Positions 9,654 through 19,266 of a DNA stretch of 64,000 nucleotides are shown one piece after another. The stretch lies in contig JACOUB010000007.1 in assembly GCA_016178015.1 (NCBI GenBank), positions 1 through 64,000 of the forward strand. The letters run 5' to 3'. Below the pieces are notes generated by a model. That model searched no databases. It had not been told where the DNA came from and saw only the letters and a program-made list of their open reading frames with translations. Origin of the DNA: Methylocystis sp. (lineage in GTDB: Bacteria; Pseudomonadota; Alphaproteobacteria; Rhizobiales; Beijerinckiaceae). The first letter of the stretch is position 1. Every line of letters starts with the position of its first letter. The position numbers and the translations under genes are program-made.

Positions 9654-10838
9654 ATGGCGAGACGGCAAACGCACATTTTTCTCGTCGCCGGCGAGGCCTC
9701 GGGCGATCAATTGGGCGCTGCTCTCATGCGCGCCTTGCGCGCCGCGGACCCGGAGATATCGTTTTCCGGCGTCGGCGGCGAGGCCATGGCGCGCGAAGGG
9801 CTCGTCAGCCTGTTTCCGCTTTCTGACATCGCCGTGATGGGCTTGTTGCCGGTGCTTGCCCGCCTGCCGCGCCTCTATCGGCGCATCGAACAGACGGCGC
9901 GAACGATTGTCGAGAGCGCGCCCGATTGTCTCGTCATCATCGACGCGCCCGACTTCACGCATCGCCTCGCGCGGCGCGTGCGGCGCGCGTCGCCAAGCGT
10001 TCCCATCATCGATTATGTCAGCCCGAGCGTGTGGGCCTGGCGCCCGGGGCGCGCGCGCGCCATGCGCGCCTATGTCGATCATGTGCTGGCGTTGCTGCCG
10101 TTCGAGCCGCAGGCCCATGCGCGGCTCGGCGGTCCGCCCTGCACCTATGTCGGCCATCCGCTGGTCGAATACCTCGATCTGTTGACGCCGAACGCCGAAG
10201 AGGCGCACGCCAGAGAGACGAAGTCGCCGCTTTTGTTGATCCTGCCCGGTTCGCGTACAGCCGAGGTCGCGCATCTGATGCCGGTGTTTGGCAAGACGCT
10301 CGAACTGGTTTCGCGTCAAGGCGTCGCGCTCGACGCAGCGCTGCCGGTCGTAGCGCATGTCGAGAGTGCGATCAGCAAGGAGCTGCGATCCTGGCCGGCC
10401 AAGCCGCGTCTGATTTCGCAGGACCAAAAATTCGCGGCGTTTCGGCGCGCCCGCGCCGCGCTGGTCGCCTCCGGCGCCGCGACATTGGAGTTGGCGCTCG
10501 CCGGCGTGCCGATGGCGGTGGCTTATAAGGTCAATCCCGTCGAGGCGCTGCTGAGATTTCTGGTGAAGGTCGACAGCATCGTGTTGCCCAATCTCGTGCT
10601 CGGCGAGAAGGCAATCCCCGAATTCTTGCAAGAGGCGGCGACGCCGCAGGCCCTCGCGGACGCTCTGGCGCCTCTTGTCGTTGGCGGCGCGGCGCGCGAG
10701 GCTCAGCAACGCGCTTTCGTTCGCGTGCGCGAGCGCATCCTCGCAGCCGGCCCGCGCCCCAGCGCACGGGCGGCGGCAATCGTCATGGAAGCGGCGAGGA
10801 ACAATCTTGCGCGTCGCACAAATATGTGCGATAGATAG
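9654..10838 (+). CDS. lpxB: Lipid-A-disaccharide synthase
   Basis: Glycosyltransferase (GT19) that joins UDP-2,3-diacylglucosamine and lipid X into the tetraacyl disaccharide on the inner face of the inner membrane. At 394 residues, motifs include AGEASGDQLGA near the N-terminus, SPSVWAWRPGR, LPGSR, and the donor-binding SGAATLELALAGVPM. The ATG at 9654 is chosen because upstream in-frame codons lie inside lpxA. The final residues (about ARRTNMCDR) look unconserved and run to within 1 bp of hicA. Confidence 0.95.
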   Translation: MARRQTHIFLVAGEASGDQLGAALMRALRAADPEISFSGVGGEAMAREGLVSLFPLSDIAVMGLLPVLARLPRLYRRIEQTARTIVESAPDCLVIIDAPDFTHRLARRVRRASPSVPIIDYVSPSVWAWRPGRARAMRAYVDHVLALLPFEPQAHARLGGPPCTYVGHPLVEYLDLLTPNAEEAHARETKSPLLLILPGSRTAEVAHLMPVFGKTLELVSRQGVALDAALPVVAHVESAISKELRSWPAKPRLISQDQKFAAFRRARAALVASGAATLELALAGVPMAVAYKVNPVEALLRFLVKVDSIVLPNLVLGEKAIPEFLQEAATPQALADALAPLVVGGAAREAQQRAFVRVRERILAAGPRPSARAAAIVMEAARNNLARRTNMCDR

Positions 10839-10839
10839 A

Positions 10840-11058
10840 ATGAACGGGAATGAATTCGAGAGAAAGATCAGGAGACTGGGCCGCAAGCGGAGCGTTGCCG
10901 TTTCCTTCGATCGGGGGCATGGCAAAGGGAGCCACGGACGCCTTTACTACGGCGATCGCTTCACCACTTTGAAGGATCGTAAAAAGGAGATCGGCCCGGG
11001 TCTTCTTTCGGCAATGCTCGCTCAGCTCGGGTTGAACAAGGACGACTTGGGGGTCTGA
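10840..11058 (+). CDS. hicA: HicA-family toxin (mRNA interferase)
   Basis: A 72-residue dsRBD-fold protein of the YcfA/HicA family, expected to cleave mRNA when freed from HicB. The catalytic His is seen in GHGKGSHGRLYYG; the conserved tail is KDRKKEIGPGLLSAMLAQLG. It begins 1 bp after the lpxB stop and ends 1 bp before hicB, the usual toxin-first order. No clear ribosome binding site precedes it, so it may depend on read-through from lpxB. Confidence 0.88.
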   Translation: MNGNEFERKIRRLGRKRSVAVSFDRGHGKGSHGRLYYGDRFTTLKDRKKEIGPGLLSAMLAQLGLNKDDLGV

Positions 11059-11059
11059 C

Positions 11060-11506
11060 ATGGCGTTTGGTTACCGTTATAAGTTGGAGCGTCAGGACAA
11101 TGGTTGGCAGCTCGTGCGCTTTCCCGGGATCCCAGAAGCGCTGACCGAAGGCGAAACTGAAGAGGAAGCCCGCGCCAACGCTCTCGATTGCGTTATTGCC
11201 GCGCTCGAAGGATACATGAAAGCCGGCAAGCCATTGCCGAGAGAGGGCGCCGGACATTCCGGACCCGACCGCGCCGTTCTTCCATCGCTGGTGACCGCAA
11301 AATTGGCGGTCTACGAAACAATGCGCGAACGCGCCTGGTCCAAGGTAAGGCTTGCTCAGGAACTCGGCATGCCCGAGAACTCGGTGCGTCGGCTGCTCGA
11401 CCTGCGGCACAGTTCGCACATGTGGATTATCGACGAGGCGTTGGCGAAAATGAACGCCGAATTGCCGATCGACCTCCCGAAAAAGTCGCGCAGGAAGGCT
11501 GCGTGA
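11060..11506 (+). CDS. hicB: HicB-family antitoxin
   Basis: 148 residues. The N-terminal partial RNase H-like fold (about 1-60, YKLERQDNGWQLVRFPGIPE) binds and blocks HicA. The C-terminal part (about 85-130) is helix-turn-helix-like (KVRLAQELGMPENSVRRLL), suited to autoregulating the hic promoter. A basic tail KKSRRKAA ends the protein. It pairs with the gene directly upstream. Confidence 0.88.
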   Translation: MAFGYRYKLERQDNGWQLVRFPGIPEALTEGETEEEARANALDCVIAALEGYMKAGKPLPREGAGHSGPDRAVLPSLVTAKLAVYETMRERAWSKVRLAQELGMPENSVRRLLDLRHSSHMWIIDEALAKMNAELPIDLPKKSRRKAA

Positions 11507-11510
11507 GAAC

Positions 11511-11616
11511 CTAGAGTCTTTCCGTGTTTCGTTGAAACACGGAAAAGACTCTATGTTCTTGTTTTGACGCGTTTCCTACGCCAAACCGGCATCCACTTCG
11601 GCGGGAAACGCTCTAA
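11511..11616. repeat. Composite palindromic repeat, copy 1
   Basis: Two modules. The first is the hairpin AGAGTCTTTTCCG... type at 11513-11552 (arms around GTTTCGTTGAAAC). The second, at about 11569-11615, has the core ACCGGCATCCACTTCGGCGG and ends in GCTCTA. Related copies are at 13694-13845 and 45212-45317. The hicB stop lies just outside this copy. Confidence 0.85.
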
Positions 11617-11639
11617 TACCAACGGCGAGAAACAGTGAC

Positions 11640-11742
11640 TCGTCATGCCCGCGCTTGTCGCGGGCATCCACGCCTTTTTCTTTTGTTAAGCCAAAGACGT
11701 GGATGGCCGGGTCAAGCCCGGCCATGACGTGCTGATGGATCA
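11640..11742. repeat. Dispersed GTCATGCCCGCGC/GCCCGGCCATGAC inverted repeat, copy 1
   Basis: Left part CGTCATGCCCGCGCTTGTCG runs into GCGGGCATCCACG. The right part is CGTGGATGGCCGGGTCAAGC then CCGGCCATGACG. Each part is itself a palindrome and the two are roughly complementary. Other copies are at 35560-35705 and 60690-60845. With the repeat at 11511-11616 it fills most of the 366-bp hicB-GH15 gap, where no gene is visible. Confidence 0.85.
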
Positions 11743-11872
11743 GTGTCAGTCGCCGTTGGTATAAGCGCCCGCAAACGCTCGCAGCCTGGTCGGCCGCCGG
11801 CCCGCGCTTTATATACAAGATTTACAAGGTGCAGCGCCTTTTTCAGCGCGGCTGACGGCTGCGAGGCTTCGC

Positions 11873-13696
11873 ATGGTCGGAAGGCTGGAAGACTACGCGC
11901 TCCTGGGCGACTGTGAAACGGCGGCGCTGGTCGGGCGCGATGGGTCGATCGACTGGCTGTGCTGGCCGCGATTCGATTCGGGCGCGTGTTTTGCGGCCCT
12001 GCTGGGCGCGAGAGAAAATGGGCGTTGGCTGATCGGCGCCGTCGACGAGCAAGCGCGGGTCAGCCGGCGCTACCGGGACGGCACGCTCATTCTCGAAACC
12101 CATATCGAAACCAGCGACGGCGCCGCCACCGTGGTCGATTTCATGCCGCTGCGCGGCGAAGCGTCCGATCTGGTGCGCCTTGTTCAAGGCAAGCGCGGAA
12201 CTGTGGCGATCCGCACCGAACTCATTATCCGCTTCGATTATGGATCGCTCATCCCCTGGGTGACGCGTTCCGAGGACGGCTCGTTAACCGCCGTTGCGGG
12301 GCCCGACATGGTCGTTTTGCGAACCCCGGCCAAGCTTGCCGCCAAGGGGCTCACGCATGTCGGGGAGTTCACCGTCTCGGCCGGCCAGACCATTCCATTC
12401 GTTTTGACCTATGGACCATCCCATTTGGGCCCGCCTGCGGCGGTCGATCCGTCCGCGGCGCTCGCCGACACCGAGGCCTATTGGCGGGATTGGTCGCGAC
12501 GCTGCAGCCGGCCGGATGAATGGTCGGAGCCGGTCACGCAGTCGCTCATCACGCTCAAGGCGCTCACCTATCGACCGACGGGCGGACTCGTGGCGGCGGC
12601 GACGACATCGCTGCCGGAGCAATTGGGCGGGCCGCGCAATTGGGATTACCGATACTGTTGGCTGCGCGATGCGACGTTCACGTTGCTGGCGCTGATGAAC
12701 GCCGGCTATTTCGACGAGGCGGAAGCATGGCGCAGCTGGTTGTTGCGCGCTGTCGCGGGAGCTCCGGCGCAAGCTCAAATCATGTACGGCTTGAGCGGCG
12801 AACGGCGCTTGCCAGAGTGGGAGGCGCCCTGGCTCGGCGGCTATGAAGGCGCCCGTCCTGTCCGCGTCGGCAACGCCGCGGCCGAGCAGCTCCAACTCGA
12901 CGTCTACGGGGAAGTCCTCGACGCCCTTTATCATGCGAGGTCCGGCAAGCTGAAGGCGGACGCCGCCGGCTGGATGCTGCAGCGGGAGCTGCTGAAGCAT
13001 CTCGAGGCCATCTGGGACCAGCCGGACGAGGGAATCTGGGAAGTACGGGGCGGCCGGCGGCACTTCACCACCTCCAAAGTGATGGCGTGGGTCGCGTTCG
13101 ATCGCGCCATCAGGATGGTGGAAACGTTCGCAATGGACGGCCCGGTCGATCGCTGGCGGACAATGCGACAGACGATCCACGACGAGGTGTGCGAGCGCGG
13201 GTTCGACGCCGACGTCGGCGCGTTCGTGCAGAGCTACGGCTCCAAGCAACTGGACGCAAGCGTCTTGCTGATTCCGCAGGTTGGTTTCCTGCCGCCCAGC
13301 GACCCGCGGATTCGCAGCACGGTCGAGAGGATCGAACGCCATCTCATGTCGGACGGGTTGGTCATGCGCTACGAATCGGGCCAAGGCGTCGACGGCTTGC
13401 CGGGCGGCGAAGGGGCGTTCCTCGCCTGCAGCTTCTGGCTCGCGGATAATTTCGTTCTATTGGGTCGCAAAGAGGAGGCGCGGCGGCTGTTCGAGCGGCT
13501 GTTGGCGCTGCGCAACGACGTTGGTCTGCTCTCGGAAGAATACGATCCAAAAGCAAAACGCCTGGTCGGCAATTTTCCGCAGGCGCTGTCGCACATCGCT
13601 CTCGTCAACACTGCGCACAACCTCGTTATGACCGACAAGCCTGCCGAGCAACGCGCATGTATGTGTCCGAGCAGCGCCGAGGCGCAGGCCGCTTAG
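11873..13696 (+). CDS. Glycoside hydrolase family 15 protein (glucoamylase/trehalase-like)
   Basis: A 607-residue cytoplasmic protein without a signal peptide. The N-terminal beta domain of the trehalase-like kind (LEDYALLGDCETAALVGRDG, then SIDWLCWPRFDS) precedes an (alpha/alpha)6 catalytic barrel, with RNWDYRYCWLRDATFTLLAL near residue 260 and EGAFLACSFWLADN near 510. Members cleave alpha-glucosidic bonds in trehalose, maltooligosaccharides or glycogen; substrate cannot be told from sequence. Its TAG stop (13694-13696) is the first three bases of a dispersed repeat, so the C-terminus may have been reset by the insertion. Confidence 0.88.
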   Translation: MVGRLEDYALLGDCETAALVGRDGSIDWLCWPRFDSGACFAALLGARENGRWLIGAVDEQARVSRRYRDGTLILETHIETSDGAATVVDFMPLRGEASDLVRLVQGKRGTVAIRTELIIRFDYGSLIPWVTRSEDGSLTAVAGPDMVVLRTPAKLAAKGLTHVGEFTVSAGQTIPFVLTYGPSHLGPPAAVDPSAALADTEAYWRDWSRRCSRPDEWSEPVTQSLITLKALTYRPTGGLVAAATTSLPEQLGGPRNWDYRYCWLRDATFTLLALMNAGYFDEAEAWRSWLLRAVAGAPAQAQIMYGLSGERRLPEWEAPWLGGYEGARPVRVGNAAAEQLQLDVYGEVLDALYHARSGKLKADAAGWMLQRELLKHLEAIWDQPDEGIWEVRGGRRHFTTSKVMAWVAFDRAIRMVETFAMDGPVDRWRTMRQTIHDEVCERGFDADVGAFVQSYGSKQLDASVLLIPQVGFLPPSDPRIRSTVERIERHLMSDGLVMRYESGQGVDGLPGGEGAFLACSFWLADNFVLLGRKEEARRLFERLLALRNDVGLLSEEYDPKAKRLVGNFPQALSHIALVNTAHNLVMTDKPAEQRACMCPSSAEAQAA

Positions 13697-13845
13697 AGCG
13701 TTTCCCGCCGAAGTGGATGCCGGTTCGGCGTAGGAAACGCTCTAGAGCTTTTTCATGTTTCGTGGAAACAAGAAAAAGCTCTACGTTTTTGTTTTAACGC
13801 ATTTTCTTCGCCGAACCGGCGTCCACTTCGGCGGAAAATGCTCTA
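13694..13845. repeat. Composite palindromic repeat, copy 2, between convergent GH15 and lpxC genes
   Basis: Order of modules: TAGAGCGTTTCCCGCCGAAG with ATGCCGGTTCGGCG, a central hairpin AGAGCTTTTTC/GAAAAAGCTCT (13744-13782), then an inverted copy of the first module ending GGAAAATGCTCTA. Both outer ends read TAGAGC pointing inward. The left TAG is the stop of the GH15 gene and the right CTA is the stop of lpxC on the opposite strand. It probably serves as a bidirectional terminator. Confidence 0.9.
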
Positions 13846-14817
13846 AAGGCCCAATGAGCGTCCCAGCTCTGCTTGGCGCAGGACGCAAATGTCCGCTGCG
13901 GTGGCGCGCCGCGGCGGCGTCGCGCCGAGGGTCGCGAATGCGGACGGGGTCGCAAGCAGCGCCTCGACCAGCGCCACATTGAGACGATGCCCGCCCCGAT
14001 AGGAGCGGAACGCGCCAACGATCGGCGCGCCGGCCAACGCCAGATCGCCAACCACGTCGAGCATCTTGTGGCGGACGAATTCGTCGGCAAAGCGCAAGCC
14101 TTCCGGGTTGAGCACGCGATTTTCCGCGATGGCGACGGTGTTCTCGAGCGAAGCGCCTTGCGCCAGACCTTCCTTCCACAAGGCTTCGACATCGCCAACG
14201 AAACCGAACGTGCGAGCAGGGGCCAATTCGGCGCAGAATCGCTCGGGCGCCAGCATGATGGCGCGCCGCTGGCGGCCGATCGGGCTATCTGGAAAACAGA
14301 TTTCCACGTCGAGATGGAGGCCGGCAGGCGCCGGACGCAGCTCCGCCCAGGACGCGCCTTGGGCGACCCGCACCGGCGCCACAACCTTCAACAGGCGGCG
14401 CGGCGCGGCCAAACGCGTGATGCCGGCCTCGAGGATGGCGGCGACGAAGGGGCCGGCCGAACCATCCATCGCCGGAACTTCCGGCCCGTCGATCTCAATC
14501 AGCGCATTGTCGACGCCAAGGCCGGACAAGGCCGCCATCACATGCTCGATGGTGGACAGCGAACCGCCGGCCCCCGCGCCGATCTCGACCCGCAACCGGG
14601 TCGACGCAACGTGCGACCAGAGGGCCTCGATCAAACTCGCCGCGCCGACTGGCGCTCCCGAGCGAAGGAAGACTATTCCCGTCCCCGCGCTCGCCGGCGA
14701 CAAGGTCATGCAGGCGGGACGATTGCTATGCGCGCCGACGCCGCGCAGAGTTGCGGCGCCGAGCAGAGTCGTCTGCGCCGGCGCCGTCTGCAGCGTTGCC
14801 GTCTGCCGCGATGTCAT
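13843..14817 (-). CDS. lpxC: UDP-3-O-acyl-N-acetylglucosamine deacetylase
   Basis: Zinc deacetylase and committed step of lipid A synthesis. The 324-residue protein shows the metal ligands H92 (STIEHVMAAL), H250 and D254 (FVRHKMLDVVGD), and catalytic H277 (YRGGHRLN). It closes the division cluster, following ftsZ as in many Proteobacteria, 321 bp downstream of the ftsZ stop. Its stop codon is the terminal TAG of the composite repeat next to it. Confidence 0.95.
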   Translation of the reverse strand: MTSRQTATLQTAPAQTTLLGAATLRGVGAHSNRPACMTLSPASAGTGIVFLRSGAPVGAASLIEALWSHVASTRLRVEIGAGAGGSLSTIEHVMAALSGLGVDNALIEIDGPEVPAMDGSAGPFVAAILEAGITRLAAPRRLLKVVAPVRVAQGASWAELRPAPAGLHLDVEICFPDSPIGRQRRAIMLAPERFCAELAPARTFGFVGDVEALWKEGLAQGASLENTVAIAENRVLNPEGLRFADEFVRHKMLDVVGDLALAGAPIVGAFRSYRGGHRLNVALVEALLATPSAFATLGATPPRRATAADICVLRQAELGRSLGL

Positions 14818-15138
14818 GGGAATGCGCTGTCCCCTCTCATGCGCCGCTGCAACGCTTGATTTCTCCCTCTCCCCGCAAGCGGAGAGGTGATCGTCGCGAA
14901 CCGATCAAGCGTAGCTCGCGTCACAAGACCGCGCCCACCATAAGCGCGCCGGCCGCCGGCCTCCAGTCACGCTTTCCTACAGATTGTTACAATGCGCCAA
15001 CGGCGCTTGCCGCCGCCGTGAACGACAGCGTCGATGCGAGCCTGAAGGCTCGCGGTCCAAGCGACGGACCGCGCGCCTTCAGGCGCGCTTCTGGTCTGCG
15101 GTTCCCGCTTGCTCGACAACGCTCCGAGAGGCGATGTC
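14818..15138. repeat. ftsZ-lpxC intergenic region with palindromic repeats
   Basis: 321 bp without a gene. It holds a short CTCTCCCCGCAAGCGGAGAG hairpin (14871-14890). At 15042-15092 lies a double palindrome, GCGAGCCTGAAGGCTCGC then GGTCC...GGACC then GCGCGCCTTCAGGCGCGC, the same family as the element inside priA (36029-36080). It may separate lpxC expression from ftsZ. Confidence 0.75.
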
Positions 15139-16824
15139 TCATAAACGCGTCTGGCGGCGCAGGAAGGCGGGAATCTCGAGCTGGTCCTCCTCGATCGAAC
15201 GCGCCGGCGTCGCCCGGCGCCCATGCTGGTCGAGGCCGTCATGGGCGGGGTTTTGCAGCATCGCCGCGCTCGGACGCCTGGCGTATTCGACATGGACGGA
15301 CGAGGGCTGCGGCGCCTGCAGGGCTGCTGGGCGCGCCAGCGGACCCTGAGCGGCGGGCGGCGCAGCCGCTTGCACCGTTTGTAACGCGTCTTCCTGACGG
15401 CTCGCGCCGAACGAGGCCAGCCGCTCAAAAATCGAGCGACGACGCAATTCGGGCGGCGGCCCCAGCTCGCCGCGCTGCTGACGCAACTGATCCTGGATCG
15501 GCTTGGGAAAATCCTCCATCTGCGGCATGCGCTGGGCGCGCGGCGGCAGTTCGGGAGGCGGCGGGATATACGGGCCGGCGGCCGGTTCGTCCAAATGCCG
15601 CAGCGCCGGCTCGGCATAGGTGGCGCGCGCGGCCATCGGCTCAATATAGACGTCGTGCGCCGCAACAGGCGCCGGGGCGAACGGCTGCTGCTCGGCATAA
15701 TAACTCGGCGCCGGATGCTCCGCGACGTGCTGCGGCGCGGCTTCGACGATGCGCGGCGCCGGCTGCTGCTTCGCCTGGAAGGCGGCCTGCGCGCGCAAAC
15801 GCTCCGCCGCCTCGATGAGACGGGCGCCCGCCAGTCCGTCGTCCAGCACTGCTGAAGCCGGCAGATCGATGCCGGTCGCGACCACCGACACGCGCACGAC
15901 GCCTTCGAGCGAGGAATCGAATGTGGCGCCGAGGATGATGTTGGCGTCTTCGTCGACTTCCTGACGGATGCGACTGGCCGCCTCGTCCACCTCATAGAGG
16001 GTGAGATCGTTGCCGCCGGTGATCGAAATGAGCAACCCGCGCGCGCCCTTCATCGACACTTCGTCGAGCAATGGGTTGGCGATGGCCGCCTCGGCGGCGA
16101 GATTGGCCCGGCGCTCGCCGGTCGCCTCGCCGGTGCCCATCATCGCCTTGCCCATGCCGCGCATGATCGAACGCACGTCGGCGAAATCGAGATTGATCAG
16201 GCCCTCCTTGACCATGAGGTCGGTCACTGAGGCGACGCCGGAATAAAGCACCTGGTCGGCCATGGCGAAGGCGTCGGCGAAGGTCGTCTTTTCCGTGGCG
16301 ATGCGGAACAAATTCTGATTGGGAATGACGATCAGCGTATCCACGGATTTCTGCATTTCGCCAATGCCGCCCTCGGCGATGCGCAAGCGGCGCGCGCCTT
16401 CGAAATGAAACGGCTTGGTGACGACGCCGACGGTTAAGATGCCCATATCGCGCGCAATCGAGGCGATGACCGGCGCCGCGCCCGTGCCGGTGCCGCCGCC
16501 CATGCCGGCGGTAACGAAAACCATATGCGCCCCCGACAGCTGCTCGCGGATCTCCTCGCGCGCTTCCTCGGCGGCGGCGCGTCCGACTTCTGGCTGGGCG
16601 CCGGCGCCGAGACCCTCGGTGACCTGCAGGCCCATCTGAATGATCCGCTCGGCCCTCGAGGAGGCAAGCGCTTGGGCGTCCGTATTGGCGACCAGGAAAT
16701 CGACGCCACAAAGGCCCGATGTGACCATGTTGTTCACGGCGTTGCAGCCGCCGCCGCCGACGCCGCACACGATGATGCGGGGCTTTAATTCCCGAAGTTC
16801 GGGGGCTTTGAGATTGATCGTCAT
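15139..16824 (-). CDS. ftsZ: Cell division protein FtsZ
   Basis: Tubulin-like GTPase that forms the division ring. At 561 residues it is long owing to an alphaproteobacterial-type disordered Pro/Ala/Gln-rich linker (about 330-540). The GTPase part has [10 protein letters not shown] (21-30), the tubulin signature GGGTGTG (109-115), and the T7-loop region [11 protein letters not shown]. The conserved C-terminal peptide EIPAFLRRQ, which binds FtsA and other partners, is at the end. The gene lies 100 bp downstream of ftsA. Confidence 0.97.
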   Translation of the reverse strand: MTINLKAPELRELKPRIIVCGVGGGGCNAVNNMVTSGLCGVDFLVANTDAQALASSRAERIIQMGLQVTEGLGAGAQPEVGRAAAEEAREEIREQLSGAHMVFVTAGMGGGTGTGAAPVIASIARDMGILTVGVVTKPFHFEGARRLRIAEGGIGEMQKSVDTLIVIPNQNLFRIATEKTTFADAFAMADQVLYSGVASVTDLMVKEGLINLDFADVRSIMRGMGKAMMGTGEATGERRANLAAEAAIANPLLDEVSMKGARGLLISITGGNDLTLYEVDEAASRIRQEVDEDANIILGATFDSSLEGVVRVSVVATGIDLPASAVLDDGLAGARLIEAAERLRAQAAFQAKQQPAPRIVEAAPQHVAEHPAPSYYAEQQPFAPAPVAAHDVYIEPMAARATYAEPALRHLDEPAAGPYIPPPPELPPRAQRMPQMEDFPKPIQDQLRQQRGELGPPPELRRRSIFERLASFGASRQEDALQTVQAAAPPAAQGPLARPAALQAPQPSSVHVEYARRPSAAMLQNPAHDGLDQHGRRATPARSIEEDQLEIPAFLRRQTRL

Positions 16825-16924
16825 TGCCTGGCCTCTCGAATACTGGCTGCTGTTCGGCGTTGTGTTTTCGTCTTCCTGGGACGCCTCGCCGCCGTGCGCG
16901 CCGCCCTCGGTCGTCTCGTCTCGC

Positions 16925-18238
16925 CTAGAAACTTTCCTTCAACCACCGTCCGACGCGCGACATGTAGCCGTGTGCGCGGGGCGCCGCCGCATGCGCATCG
17001 CCACCGTGCTCGAAATATTCGCGGCCCGCGAACTGCGGATAGATCAACAGGCCCACGGCCGCCGCGAAGGCCGGACTTTTGACCGAGTCCGGCAAGCCGT
17101 CGGCGCCGAGCGGACCGCCGACGCGCACTTGGCCGCCGAGGATGCGCCGCGCCACCTCGGCGACGCCGGTGAGCTGGCAGGCGCCGCCGGTGAGGACGAT
17201 GCGCCGCCCCGATTGCGCCGGATAGCCGGCGCCGGCAAGACGATCGCGTAAGAATTCGAGGGTTTCCTCAACACGCGGACGGATGATGCGCACAAGATGG
17301 GATTTGGGCACACGCGCCGGATGCTCGCCCGCCTCGCCGACCTGATCGAAGGCGACCGTCTCGCGATCGTCCGAAGGCGAAGCAAGGGCGGCCCCGTACA
17401 GCGTCTTCAGGCGCTCCGCGTCGGTGAGCCGCGCCTCCAAACCTCGCGCGAGGTCCATGGTGACGTGGTCGCCGCCGAGCCTCACTGCGTCGACATGAAC
17501 GAGCGCGCCGCCCGAGAAAATCGCGAGCGACGTCGAGTGGGCGCCCATGTCGATGACGATGGCGCCCATTTCCGCCTCGTCGGGCTCGAGCACCGCAAGA
17601 CCCGCGACATACGGCGCCGCCGCTACGGCGTCGACGCCGAGATGAGCGCGCTCGACCGCCAGAACGAGATTGCGACTGGCCGTATGATCGCAGCTGACAA
17701 CGTGCAGATCGACGCCGAGCTCGTCGCCGATCATGCTCTTGGGCTCGCGAATGCCGCCGACGCCATCAAGCGAGAAGTCAGTCGGCAATGAATGCATCGC
17801 CACTCGGCCGCGAGGCAGCGTATGATTGGCCGCAGCCTCCAGCACGCGTTGAACGTCGGAGGCGGCGACCGTTCCGCCGCCGATCGCCGTCTTGGCGGCG
17901 AAATGCTGCGAGGCGAGGCGGCCGCCTGAGGCGGTGACGATAACGCTTTCGACCTGCGCTCCGGCCATGCGTTCGGCGGCGTCAACGGTCTGGCGGACGG
18001 CGCTTTCGACCTCCTCCATGTCGACGACCTGGCCTGCCTTGACGCCACGCGAACGCTGATGGCCAATGCCGAGAACGCGCGGACGATGCGTGCAACCTTG
18101 CAAAGAGGGCGTATCGGTCGGCGTCAGCCGCGCGATCAGACAAGCGACCTTCGAGGCGCCGACGTCCAGCGCCGCCAATATTGCGCTGCGGCGCGCCGAC
18201 AACGGCTTCATACGCGTCGGAACCATATGGTTCTTCAT
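16925..18238 (-). CDS. ftsA: Cell division protein FtsA
   Basis: Actin-like membrane tether for FtsZ. At 437 residues it shows the actin-fold phosphate loops ([14 protein letters not shown] near the N-terminus; [15 protein letters not shown] in the middle; [12 protein letters not shown]) and the C-terminal amphipathic membrane helix [10 protein letters not shown]. The ATG at 18238 is chosen because it overlaps the ftsQ stop as ATGA. The frame stays open far upstream through ftsQ, but that is not coding. Confidence 0.95.
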   Translation of the reverse strand: MKNHMVPTRMKPLSARRSAILAALDVGASKVACLIARLTPTDTPSLQGCTHRPRVLGIGHQRSRGVKAGQVVDMEEVESAVRQTVDAAERMAGAQVESVIVTASGGRLASQHFAAKTAIGGGTVAASDVQRVLEAAANHTLPRGRVAMHSLPTDFSLDGVGGIREPKSMIGDELGVDLHVVSCDHTASRNLVLAVERAHLGVDAVAAAPYVAGLAVLEPDEAEMGAIVIDMGAHSTSLAIFSGGALVHVDAVRLGGDHVTMDLARGLEARLTDAERLKTLYGAALASPSDDRETVAFDQVGEAGEHPARVPKSHLVRIIRPRVEETLEFLRDRLAGAGYPAQSGRRIVLTGGACQLTGVAEVARRILGGQVRVGGPLGADGLPDSVKSPAFAAAVGLLIYPQFAGREYFEHGGDAHAAAPRAHGYMSRVGRWLKESF

Positions 18239-19266
18239 ATTTGGGCGCCCTTGTGGGACTTGCGAGCCAACATCGCCGCGCGGGCGGCCATGCCTTCCTC
18301 GGTGAGACGCACAGCCACGCGGCCGGGGGTCCGTAAATCCAGCGAGAGGATGTCCTTGTCGAGAATGCGGGCGTCGCGCTGCAAGCGCGCCAGCGTCAAC
18401 AATGCGTCCTCGGGGCGCTGTTCCGGCAGCTTCACCGCGACGCCGTTCGTCATGGCGAAGGTCCAGCGCCGTCCCGCGACGAGAATTCCCGCCTTGATGC
18501 GCGGCCCCAGCTCTCCGGCGGCGGCGACCAGCCCCATAAATTCCGCCAGCCGTTTTTCCGCGCCGTCGCCGACGACGAACGGAAGATCGAGAAAACGGTC
18601 GGCGCGCATGGCGTCGAGGACCGCGCCATCGGCGGCGACCACCGCAATTTGTCCGTTCCGCTGCCACAAGGCGCAAGGCCGACGCTCCTCGATCGCGATG
18701 ACGAGGCGATTTGGATAGAGTTTGAGAACCCGCGCGCTCTTGACCAGCGGGAGCGCCAGCAAGCGCTCGCGAATGGCGCCCGCATCGAGAAACGGCAAGG
18801 AATTGGCAGGACCGACGCCGGAAGCCGCGAGAATTTCCGGCTCGCGCAATTCGCTCTGGCCGGTGATGGTGACGGCTTGAATGGAAAATCCGGCGGCGCG
18901 CGCGATAACGTCGCGCAGCGCGCCGTGGCGCGCCACGAACTCGGCGTGGCCGCCATTGTGCACGAACCCGGTCATGCCGACGATCCCAAACAAGATGAGC
19001 GCGGCGACAAGGTCGACGCCGGGCCGCGCGGCCAGCGCCGCCGCCCGCGCTAGGAAGCCCGGCGCGACGCCTTTGGGGGAGGCGACCCGCGTCGCCGGCG
19101 ACCAGCGCCGCGACGGGGTGAAGGCCGCCGGGAGAAAAGCGCCCCGCGAACGGGAAACCGGGACGGCGGCGGGCGCTCCGGTCGCCAAGGGCGCCGCATG
19201 AGCGAACGCGAAAAAAACCGCGAGCGGTTCCCTCAGCGATCGCAGGATGCGTCTTCCACCATCCAT
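18235..19266 (-). CDS. ftsQ: Cell division protein FtsQ
   Basis: Bitopic divisome protein linking early and late division proteins. The 343-residue product has a basic cytoplasmic N-terminal part (about 1-80), one membrane segment (VDLVAALILFGIVGMTGFV), then a periplasmic POTRA domain (FSIQAVTITGQSELREPEIL) and the FtsQ beta domain. The start overlaps the end of ddl by 34 bp and the end overlaps ftsA by 4 bp, implying coupled translation. Confidence 0.93.
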   Translation of the reverse strand: MDGGRRILRSLREPLAVFFAFAHAAPLATGAPAAVPVSRSRGAFLPAAFTPSRRWSPATRVASPKGVAPGFLARAAALAARPGVDLVAALILFGIVGMTGFVHNGGHAEFVARHGALRDVIARAAGFSIQAVTITGQSELREPEILAASGVGPANSLPFLDAGAIRERLLALPLVKSARVLKLYPNRLVIAIEERRPCALWQRNGQIAVVAADGAVLDAMRADRFLDLPFVVGDGAEKRLAEFMGLVAAAGELGPRIKAGILVAGRRWTFAMTNGVAVKLPEQRPEDALLTLARLQRDARILDKDILSLDLRTPGRVAVRLTEEGMAARAAMLARKSHKGAQI

